Source: Ampullaceana balthica
Lineage: Eukaryota > Mollusca > Gastropoda > Lymnaeidae
NCBI GenBank assembly: GCA_944989445.1
Contig: CALYLW010000568.1
Location: 248,001-312,000 of the forward strand
DNA length: 64,000 bases
Direction of reading: 5' to 3'
Below, one piece after another: positions 55,738 to 64,000 of this stretch. A program made the position numbers and the translations under genes. The number at the start of each line of letters is the position of its first letter. Within the stretch, counting starts at the first letter, position 1. Below the pieces are notes generated by a model. That model was not told the origin of the DNA. It did not search any database and was given only the letters and a program-made list of their open reading frames with translations.

Positions 55738-55968
55738 GGGGCCGTCAATAAACTACGTCACGCTCCAGAGGGGCGGAGGGGGTGTAAGAAAGTGTGACAG
55801 AGTGGAGGGGAGGGGTCCGGCCATGTGTGACGTTACGGTGTTTTATATTAAATTTTAATTACTTTGTTAATAAAAAAAATAACTTTTGATAGAAAGTGTG
55901 ACGTACTTTAAAGGGGGGGGGTAAAAATGGTTTTAAAAAATAGCGTGACGTACTTTATGAACGGCCCC
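55738..55968. mobile_element. MITE (GGGGCCGTCAATAAAC ends)
   Basis: 231 bp. The ends GGGGCCGTCAATAAACTACG and CGTACTTTATGAACGGCCCC, followed inwards by TCACGCT/AGCGTGA, are long imperfect terminal inverted repeats. The flanks share only ATA. It directly follows a SINE tail (55705-55737). Confidence 0.75.
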
Positions 55969-56048
55969 ATAGTAATAATGTTTATTCGTCCCCTGTAACT
56001 TTATCTAATTACTGTCCTTTAAAAAAAATATTTATATATATATACAGG

Positions 56049-56897
56049 AAGTTGTAGGACCATCAAAGTAATGTGCTGTACTTGTAGGACCATTGAACGT
56101 AATGTGCTGTACTTGTAGGACCATTGAAAGTAATGTATTGTACTTGTAGGACATCAAAGTAATGTGCAGCACTTGTAGGACCATTGAAAGTAATGTGCTG
56201 TACTTGTAGGACCATTGAAATTAATGTGTTGTACTTGTAGGACCATTGAAAGTAATGTGTTGTACTTGTAGGACCATTGAAAGTAATGTGTTGTACTTGT
56301 AGGACCATTGAAAGTGATGTGCTGTACTCTGTACTTGTAGGACCATTGAAAGTAATGTGCTGTACTTGTAGGACCATTGAAAGTAATGTGCTGTACTTGT
56401 AGGACCATTGAAAGTAATGTGTTGTACTTGTAGGACCATTGAAAGTAATGTGCTGTACTTGTAGGACCATTGAAAGTAATGTGTTGTACTTGTAGGACCA
56501 TTGAAAGTAATGCGTGCTTGTACTTGTAGGACCATTGAAAGTAATGTGTTGTACTTGTAGGACCATTGAAAGTAATGTGTTGTACTTGTAGGACCATTGA
56601 AAGTAATGTGCTGTACTTGTAGGACCATTGAAAGTAATGTGCTGTACTTGTAGGACCATTGAAAGTAATGTGCTGTACTTGTAGGACCATTGAAAGTAAT
56701 GTGCTGTACTTGTAGGACCATTGAAAGTTGTATGCTGTACTTGTAGGACCATTGAAAGTTGTGCGCTGTACTTGTAGGACCATTGAAAGTATGCGCTGTA
56801 CTTGTAGGACCATTGAAAGTAATGCGCTGTACTTGTAGGACCATTGAAAGTAATGTGCTGTACTTGTAGGACCATTGAAAGTTGTGTGCTGTACTTG
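56049..56897. repeat. 31-bp minisatellite, about 27 copies
   Basis: Unit TGTACTTGTAGGACCATTGA, then AAGTAATGTGC, with mainly single-base variants. Because 31 is not a multiple of 3 and the minus-strand unit has no stop in any frame, all three minus frames stay open (up to 281 codons) and encode the same 31-residue cycle. I regard this as a by-product of the period, not a gene. Confidence 0.95.
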
Positions 56898-56904
56898 ATT
56901 GACA

Positions 56905-57518
56905 ACACTACACGGACTTACAACGACAGAGGAGACACGCACCACCCTCTACCCCTCACATCGCACCAGGCTATTTCTGGTGCATCGGGTCTCTGAGGGG
57001 ACGATGTTCCGGGAAGGATGCGCTCTGGTTAACCCGGTCGTGAACGTTTTTTTTTAAAATGTTATTTGAACACGGTAAATGCAGGCTAAAACTATTAAAG
57101 TGAAATAAAACGATATAAAAATTTACCCTGGTATTGTCCGAAAACCATACATTCCATTGTTGGATTTCACCGCATTAAATTTTTATTTCAATGCATTAAT
57201 TTTAATTTTTTAAAAATCTATTTACCTCTATTTGTTCGTTGAGGAAAGCTCCCCCCCCCACCCCCGAAAAGTTCGTTGATTTTTAACGTCCTGTCAGGCC
57301 TACATATACCCTGTTTAAAATGACTTCACCGGGGATTCTCAAAAAAAGGGGGGGGGGATATGGAGATTAATGATAGTAATGGTGTTGTGGCAACTAAACA
57401 AGTCATAGATCTGTGCATCAACTAACTTTATTCGTCTTTCTACATACATTTTATAGTGCTTGATGATATTGAGGGAGGGCAGCTAAACAATCACGTCAGA
57501 GATATGTACAACTAACTT
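56905..57518. other. No gene seen
   Basis: Contains C and G runs and a fragment of the palindromic MITE (CGTCCTGTCAGGCCTACATA near 57288). Confidence 0.4.
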
Positions 57519-57790
57519 AGGGGCCGTCCATAAATGACATCACGCACCTACCCCCCGGGGGGGCACGCATTTGTGACGAGGGGGAGGGGGGAGTTTAAGA
57601 ATTTGACGTCAAAAGAAGCAACTTTAAATAAAAGTTCCACTTAAATACTTGATTGCTTACAACTTATTTAATGACGTTTTACACGGCTTCACGCCTATTA
57701 CGATATTAGAATGCAGGCCTACACTATATAAATACTTAAATGACAAAAGTGATTTGAAACATGCTCATTTTCAAATTGAAAAAAAAAGTT
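57519..57790. mobile_element. MITE-type repeat (GGGGCCGTCCATAAATGAC end)
   Basis: Shares words in inverse order with 41440-41675: GGGGCCGTCCATAAATGA, the G-rich core, GTTCCACTTAAATACTTG and TACGATATTAGA. A longer member of the GGGGCCGTC family. Confidence 0.5.
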
Positions 57791-58172
57791 TTAAATAATG
57801 ATATTGAGGGCAGCTAAACGACCACGTCAGAGATCTGTGCACCGACTAACTTTATTTGTCTTTCTACACAAATCTTACAACTGTCGCCAAAATCGTATCA
57901 GACAAAACATTCATCCATCGTCACACAGCCTACAAGTTTACAAGTCTTGTGTATATAACCACATCCACGTTGTCACACGTTCAAACATTTAAAACAAACC
58001 CATCTAACTGTTACCGGGATTACGCGGGTTCACATCCACCCTCTACAACCCAACATTCAATACAGCAGTGTTGTATCCAAGGCGAAGCTCCCGTTATATA
58101 TTTGCATTGTGCACTATTGCAGGTGTGAGCGAAATTTTAAAGCGTGCTGTTGAAAACAAGTTTATTCAATAA

Positions 58173-59168
58173 CTAGGGGCAAGTACCCGGCTCCCGCCCG
58201 GGTTTAACAACAACAGCAACAAAACAAAAACAACAAAAACAACAACAAAACAACAAAAACAACAACAAAAACAACAAAAACAACAAAACAACAAAAACAA
58301 AACAACAACAAAAACAACAACAAAACAAAAACAAAACAACAACAAAACAACAACTACAACAACAACAACAAAACAACAACTACAACAACAACAGCAACAA
58401 CAACAAAGCAACAACAACAAAACAACAAATACAACAGCAACAACAACAAAGCAACAACAACATGAAGGACATTGTCGTCGCAGGGCAAGGGATGTGGACA
58501 ACAACAACAACAGCAAAAACAACACAAAAGCAACAACAGCAACAACAACAACAACAGCAACAACAACAAAAACAACAACAGCAACAACAACAAAAACAAA
58601 ACAACAACAAAAACATCAACAAAAAAACAACAACAAAACAACAACAACAACAGCAACAACAACAAAGCAACAACAACAAAACAACAACTACAACAACAAA
58701 AGCAACAACAACAAAGCAACAACAACAAAACAACAACTACAACAACAACAGCAACAACAACAAAACAACAACAAAACAACAACTACAACAACAACAGCAA
58801 CAACAACAAAGCAACAACAACAAAACAACAACTACAACAACAAAAGCAACAACAACAAAGCAACAAAAAAAATTATTTTATGGCGATAATCGCCTTCTTG
58901 TTAATCTCGACACCAAAATGTTTATTAATTTGCGTCATTATTTTACGTCTTAATTTTCAATAATTTTTATTTTATATAGCTCATATAGGGAAAAACTACA
59001 TTTTGGGCCCCCGGGCCCCAGTATCTTATATATATGGAACGAAACCCGTTTAATAACCTTTCCGGTATAATTTTGTGTACGTGTACCAAATTTCACGTTA
59101 TTTGGTTGTCTGGATCTTGAGTTATTAGGGAACAGACAGACAACAAATGCGGCTTATATATATAGAGA
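58173..59168 (-). mobile_element. Non-autonomous Helitron-like element 1 with (CAA)n
   Basis: On the minus strand it starts TCTCTATATATATAAG after A and ends in a GC-rich hairpin (CCGGGCGGGAGCCGGG), then TACTTGCCCCTAG before T. TC start, hairpin, CTAG end and an A/T target are the Helitron signatures. About 690 bp of CAA-type repeats in several blocks lie inside, yielding spurious Gln/Asn/Thr frames. No Rep/helicase coding. Confidence 0.82.
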
Positions 59169-60395
59169 TGCAGTTTGACACCGCTTCCCGAAAGAGGAAA
59201 AAAAAACCACGGCAAAACATTATTAGTTTGCTTCTTTTAAAATATCCACGTATTTATTGACGTTAATTACATAAATGTCACAAGTTTTGTCATCAATCTT
59301 TGTTCTGGAGTAAAATTTTACAAAATTAGCCCACACACATTGGAAACAAACAGCGGTGCACTTAAAACGAAGTATAGACATTGTCAGCGCAGAGATTGAA
59401 GCGATTAAAGTTTTCACCCGCTTGATTTTTGGTACACGTTTGCTCAGCGCTTTTCTTTGGAGTTTTTCTGCACATAAAATACTTTTTGACTCTCGATGAA
59501 TCGCGGAGCGTTAGTTTTACACATCGCTTGGGAACCGTTACTCTACCAAGGTGAAACTATAATTAAACTGCCGTGGTCTGGTCACGGCAGAAAGGACCAA
59601 GACCTGCGCGGCTTGAATTTCAATAAATATTAATGAAGTGGTCAGTGCTCCGATCAAACCCAGGCATTATCAGAAGTAAAGTAGTCAAGGGCTGGTGAGA
59701 TCTGAGTATCATATCACGTATTATGGAACTTTGTTTTCTATTTACCGATTCTGGGTGGGGGGAGTGTGTGTGGGGGATTGTGTGTGTGGGAGGAGTGTTG
59801 GAGGGGATTTGTGTGTGGGGGGGGGAATGTGTGTGGGGGAGTGTGTGTGTGGGGCGAGTGTGTGAGGAGAGAGTGTGTGTGTGGGGACTGTGAGGGGAAT
59901 GTGTGTGTGGGGTGTGTGTGGGGGGCGGGGGGCTTTGTTCCCTCACAACTAACTTAGTAAGCTTAGGACCCAGATGAATACAGAGCTTAACCTTAATATT
60001 CCGTAGCGCGCCTTGCCTGGGGGTCATGACCTCGCGTGCAACTTGACATCCGGGAACAGACAACCTACGTCCGACGGGGCTAATCAGCCTGAACCCGTGA
60101 TTGCCTAAGTTAGATTCAATAATCGTTTCCCTGAGGGCCACCTCGATGTCAGTCCCTAAACCATAACATGTTTCCGACTTCTGCATCACCGCAGTGTAAG
60201 GGATCTCAAAGGTAGACACTCAAGTAGAATAAAGGGCTTTAAATACTTGGGTGTTCTCAAACTATGGACTGATACTGTTACCTCATAGATGCTAGAAAAT
60301 ATGTTCTATGGGGAATATATACAGAAAACTTTAGATAACTCCGTGTAGATAGGTTTATGTTTTGTATGCAAACCAGTGAAAGATATCAAATAGAG
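59169..60395. other. Intergenic, with a G/T-rich strand-biased tract
   Basis: 59752-59936 is G/T-rich (GTGTGTGGGGG words) with many G runs of 4 or more, so G-quadruplex formation is possible. A 199-codon minus-strand frame (60219-59620) crosses it; its N-terminal 95 residues are not low-complexity but I recognise no domain. Confidence 0.4.
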
Positions 60396-60583
60396 CAGTG
60401 CTTCTCAAAGTGGTGGTCCGCGGACCGGTATCGGTCCGTGGGCCACCCGATGCCGGTCCGCAGAAGTTACCAAGAAATGACATTTCGCTACCACGTCAGT
60501 ACAGGCAAAATAGTTCACCGGTCCGTGGTGCAATGGAAAAAACTCCTGCCGGTCCGCAATGCTAAAAAGTTTGAGAAGCACTG
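60396..60583. mobile_element. hAT MITE (CAGTGCTTCTCAAA ends), perfect 8-bp TSD
   Basis: 188 bp. Ends CAGTGCTTCTCAAAG and TTTGAGAAGCACTG are inverted repeats; sub-terminal GGTCCGCGGACCGG words. Target duplication AAATAGAG at 60388-60395 and 60584-60591. Its ends match the 5' end of the ZBED-type hAT at 46732, its likely transposase source. Confidence 0.92.
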
Positions 60584-60591
60584 AAATAGAG

Positions 60592-61639
60592 CATGAGATT
60601 ACGGGAAGCCTTGTGAAATAAACATTAGGTGTAATTCGTAACAAGAGTTTGTTTTATGTTTTTTCCCTTTTCAATCGAGCAGTCATCATAATCTCACTCT
60701 ATGTGACTATGTGTCGCAGTTTCACCCTTTACTTTGATGATTAGACAACAGACACGAGCCAATAACTAAACAAAATGACGTCGTCCGCCCATAAAACTGA
60801 CACTTTAATTAAAAAACAATTCACCCGGGAAGAGTCCCATAGATGACGTGGCGTGTAAGCAGATCCTGTTGACATTTTGATTACAGCATAAAGTCCGCCT
60901 GGCGCGCCCCGTGTCTCATCTGTAAGGGTACGTAACACCAAGTGTTGGTGACACCATCCGGGCCAGGAGCCACTCCGGCCAAATGGATAGATAGAAACCA
61001 TACACGGATAACACGCGGAGGAACGTCCGAGGAACGGTGTCGAACCAAAATGGGGGAGGGGGGAGTGGATACTGAGACTGAGAGAGGCGGGTGGTTGGTC
61101 TGCCCGCTGTGCACTGTTCTCCCCTGTCTCGGTTTGGCATATGGCAGAACGCACCCAAATGTTACGTCTCTAGAAAGATTGATTTTCAAAGGACATTACA
61201 AGAAGAAATTTAGAAATGACATGACATATTACCGACAGCCTAGAAGGAGCAGATTGGTGCATGTGGGCCGTTGGGGGGGGGCGTCTAATGGGTTTTAATG
61301 GAAACCCGCAGAGCCACAGAGGTCTGGATATTATAGGCTATCGGTCTTTAAAGGGGCTAAAATAATAAATACGAAAGCGTCGTTGTTAGAGATTGATTAA
61401 ATTTGGTTTCCAGTTTCATCTGCCCGCGTCTGTTACCAGACGGGTATCGGTATCGCAAGGTTTCTTCAACGACTGATGGTGAAACTACCTCCCCACGATG
61501 ACGGACGTACGTTAAACACTAGCTCGGGTGTCGGCAACATTTGAGACGGAAGCGCCAAAAAATTACTATTTACAACATTTCCCACTTTTTAAAGAGCCAC
61601 TAACATTGAGTATTGAGTTTTGAAAATAAAATAGTATAA
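60592..61639. other. No gene supported
   Basis: Reading frames of 80-137 codons overlap on both strands around 60741-61298 with no recognisable domain. Some GC-richer sequence (60880-61160) may be an undetected exon or an unknown repeat. Confidence 0.35.
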
Positions 61640-62550
61640 TCTCTATATATATAAGACGCATTTGTTGTCTGGTTGTCTGTCTGTTCCCTAATAACTCAAG
61701 ATCCAGACAACCAAATAACGTGAAATTTGGTACACGTACACAAAATTATACCGGAAGGGTTATTAAACGGGTTTCGTTCCATGTATATAAGATACTGGGG
61801 CCCGGGGGCCCAAAATGTAGTTTTTCCCTATATGAGCTATATAAAATAAAAATTATTGAAAATTAAGACGTAAAATAATGACGCAAATTAATAAACATTT
61901 TGGTGTCGAGATTAACAAGAAGGCGATTATCGCCATAAAATAATTTTTTTTGTTGTTGTTGCTTTGTTGTTGTTGCTTTTGTTGTTGTAGTTGTTGTTTT
62001 GTTGTTGTTGCTTTGTTGTTGTTGCTGTTGTTGTTGCTGTTGTTGTTGTAGTTGTTGTTTTGTTGTTGTTTTGTTGTTGATGTTTTTGTTGTTGTTTAGT
62101 TTTTGTTGTTGTTGCTGTTGTTGTTTTTGTTGTTGTTGCTGTTGTTGTTGCTGTTGTTGCTTTTGTGTTGTTTTTGCTGTTGTTGTTGTTGTCCACATCC
62201 CTTGCCCTGCGACGACAATGTCCTTCATGTTGTTGTTGCTTTTTTGTTGTTGCTAATGTATTTGTTGTTTTGTTGTTGTTGCTTTGTTGTTGTTGCTGTT
62301 GTTGTTGTAGTTGTTGTTTTGTTGCTGTTGTTGTAGTTGTTGTTTTGTTGTTGTTTTGTTTTTGTTTTGTTGTTGTTTTTGTTGTTGTTTTGTTTTTGTT
62401 GTTTTGTTGTTGTTTTTGTTGTTGTTTTGTTTTTGTTGTTTTGTTGTTTTTGTTGTTGTTTTGTTTTTGTTGTTTTGTTGTTGTTTTTGTTGTTTTTGTT
62501 TTGTTGCTGTTGTTGTTAAACCCGGGCGGGAGCCGGGTACTTGCCCCTAG
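61640..62550 (+). mobile_element. Non-autonomous Helitron-like element 2 with (TTG)n
   Basis: Opposite orientation to element 1 and nearly the same ends: A|TCTCTATATATATAAG ... CCGGGCGGGAGCCGGG, TACTTGCCCCTAG|T. About 911 bp, shorter than element 1 because of repeat-tract differences. The two form a ~0.9-kb inverted repeat with a 2.5-kb spacer. Confidence 0.82.
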
Positions 62551-62857
62551 TTATTAATATTTGGGGATGGAACGGGAGACCGCATCTTGACATCCAAAGA
62601 GCTGCACGCGGCTCGCGAGCCCAGGTTGCCGACCCCCGCAGTAGCTACAATAGAGAGTCACTGGACCTTGACTTGATGTGTTTGGTCGCGGGAAAAAAAG
62701 GGGGGGGGGTGTGACTGCAGTTTGAAAGTGAAGTTATCTGATTTGGATCTAAGCGAGAATGTTTTGAACGTGATTTTGGTTTCAAGTGTGTGTCTGTGGA
62801 TGGAGGGGGTTTAGTAAGACACATTCAAACTTGGTAGTCTGAGGATGGAGGGGCTTT

Positions 62858-63147
62858 ATAATCGGCATCCTTTCGTCTCGCGAGACGATGGTGCATCACC
62901 GCTGAGTTGGGTTGCATTTCCTCGAGTGGCTGTGCAGTCCTATCCTTGAGTGACAGTCTTTACCACAGCTTTTACACACGATTTCTGTGCTTCCAAATGT
63001 TTTGGCTCTTTTGTCTGTAGCCTCCTCCATCCTTCGCGCCTCGGCTGCTATGACGCCCTCTTTGACAACTGTGCGCCACGTAGATCGGTCTTCTGCCTTA
63101 CACTCCCAGTCGCTGTGCGTATTCTGGCTGCTTTCAAGTCCCTTTAG
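62858..63147 (-). mobile_element. LINE 3' fragment (zinc-finger-tailed family), copy 3
   Basis: Minus strand shows the SRIGL-type finger region and an EAEDRSTWRTVVKEGV-like stretch, equivalent to the 3' 250 bp of 53946-54300. 5'-truncated. CCTTTAGTAAGACACAT-like words occur on both sides (near 62811 and 63141), perhaps a target duplication. Confidence 0.7.
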
Positions 63148-63399
63148 TAAGACACATATTCAAACTTGGTAGACAGATATTTCGATGTTTAGCATCGTGC
63201 CAAGAAAATTAAAAAGGCTGCATCTTTGTTAAGTACCAAATGCATTGTACCAATTATTACCAACCAAACGGCACGGGCTAACTATACGTGATTAATATAT
63301 CATATAGAATGGGACCGCGATAAAACGTTTAAATAAAATACAAAATACACAAACAAATTGTGTAATGAAAACAATAAATTTTAGCTTTATTTTTGAACT

Positions 63400-64000
63400 A
63401 ACACGGCAGTAAACGTTTCGGCTAGTGCCTTCATCAGTACAATAACATAAAATACGTACTTACATAAGTAATAAAATTATATTTAAATTCTTAAAACTAA
63501 CTATATGATAAAATATTTGTGTAACATAAAAAGAAAGGGAAAACAACAAACAAATGACACAGGATATAGGAAAAAGAGGAAGTATCTAAAGTTACAGTGA
63601 AAACCACAACGGGGAAAAGATTATACAGTTAGGTAAATTATGAATTTGGTTAATTCCATATAGAGCCAACGTACCAAATCGTTTTATGTCAATTTTGCAT
63701 GTAGCTCTTGTCATGGGTATGGCTCGCATATAAAATACCAGTTACTGTAATATCTGAAATGCCGTTATGGTCAACACTGTTAAAATGTTTAAACAAAGGA
63801 TATTGAGCCTGTTTATTTATATTATACGGGTGTTCTCTAAACCGATCTCCAAGACGACGACCTGTCTCACCCACGTAAATTTTATTACACCTCTTGCAAA
63901 GAATTGCATAAATCACGTTGCGACTTGAGCAAGTGAATCCATCTTTTATTTTGAATTTTTCAAGAGGGAAAGAAATTTTTTCAATTTCAATCACATATGG
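63400..64000 (-). pseudogene. Penelope-like element, GIY-YIG endonuclease end (partial)
   Basis: The minus-strand frame (63994-63689, continuing off the window edge) has a GIY-YIG nuclease: CSSRNVIYAILCKRC, NKIYVGETGRRLGDRFREH and FKHFNSVDHNGISDITV. After a frameshift near 63700 the C-terminus reads KRFGTLALYGINQIHNLPN. The 3' region at 63405-63450 has ACTGATGAAGGCACTAGCCG, then AAACG, resembling a hammerhead core as known from Penelope elements. The RT lies outside the window. Confidence 0.8.
63405..63450 (-). ncRNA. Possible degenerate hammerhead ribozyme motif
   Basis: Minus strand: CTGATGA, then AGGCACTAGCC (a 3-bp GGC/GCC stem with ACTA loop and one extra A), then GAAACG. This has the conserved hammerhead core order. 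Stem III would be ACG/CGU, but the base after it is G, which should not be cleavable, and no good stem I is visible. Probably an inactive relic. Confidence 0.3.

Noticed and set aside
56063..56945. Three long overlapping minus-strand reading frames (207-281 codons)
   Set aside because: They arise from a 31-bp repeat without stops; no splice sites, start context or non-repeat coding part supports a gene.
58462..58963. Gln/Asn/Thr-rich reading frames on both strands
   Set aside because: They are translations of CAA/TTG microsatellite inside Helitron-like elements; the same occurs inverted at 61863-62557.
59620..60219. 199-codon minus-strand gene
   Set aside because: The C-terminal half is Pro/Thr/His-rich translation of a G/T tract; the N-terminal half has no recognisable domain or splice support, so I do not call it.
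60741..61298. Overlapping frames of 80-137 codons on both strands
   Set aside because: No homology or splice evidence; the frames overlap each other in a somewhat GC-richer region where chance open frames are expected.

Overview
The window looks like nuclear DNA from an invertebrate animal, most plausibly a mollusc and probably a heterobranch gastropod. This is inferred from spliced genes with GT/AG introns, AT-rich intergenic DNA, a cation-dependent mannose-6-phosphate receptor gene, tRNA-derived SINEs with a GATAAG-type tail, and a dense mixture of hAT, Helitron-like, Penelope, Ty3/Gypsy and several LINE families. The assignment is not proven. There is no bacterial-type operon, CRISPR array or phage.

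Two host genes can be reconstructed from splice sites and reading phase. Gene 1 (about 3.67-12.84 kb, + strand, three exons) encodes a 462-residue mucin-like single-pass membrane protein: signal peptide, Thr/Ser/Glu tandem repeats, Pro-rich stalk, one transmembrane helix and a 40-residue tail. Its second intron holds a broken APE/RT LINE between ~150-bp direct repeats. Gene 2 (about 42.4-52.83 kb, + strand) is a cation-dependent mannose-6-phosphate receptor (M6PR-like). Its first coding exon is present twice, in ~1.5-kb direct repeats that abut a truncated LINE. The luminal exon that should supply the last ligand-binding residues and two disulfide cysteines cannot be found; LINE and palindromic repeat DNA lies where it should be. 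The last coding exon is tandemly duplicated into the 3' UTR.

Layout: 1-3.6 kb intergenic with small MITEs; 3.7-12.8 kb mucin-like gene; 16.1-21.1 kb a complete-ended Ty3/Gypsy LTR element with apparently identical 317-bp LTRs and a GATAA target duplication, lacking reverse transcriptase but keeping an RNase H tail downstream of integrase; 21.8-28.1 kb an array of about 243 copies of a 26-bp minisatellite; 28.3-35.7 kb MITEs, a hAT element and a SINE; 36.1-39.0 kb a tandem duplication carrying OTU-domain pseudogenes and tRNA-Val-like sequences with inserted hAT MITEs; 39.5-45.2 kb LINE ends, a Tigger/pogo remnant and the receptor exon-1 duplication; 45.8-52.95 kb the rest of the receptor, with three nested hAT-type insertions in one intron; 53-58 kb LINE fragments and a 31-bp minisatellite; 58-62.6 kb two Helitron-like elements in opposite orientation with long CAA/TTG tracts; 62.9-64 kb LINE and Penelope fragments.

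No new cellular system is demonstrated. The strongest leads are the integrase-before-RNase-H order of the Gypsy element, LINE insertions flanked by 0.15-kb and 1.5-kb direct repeats (the latter duplicating a host exon), the missing receptor exon, the triple-nested hATs whose removal restores reading frames, and the two-site variant code and higher-order duplication of the 26-bp array.
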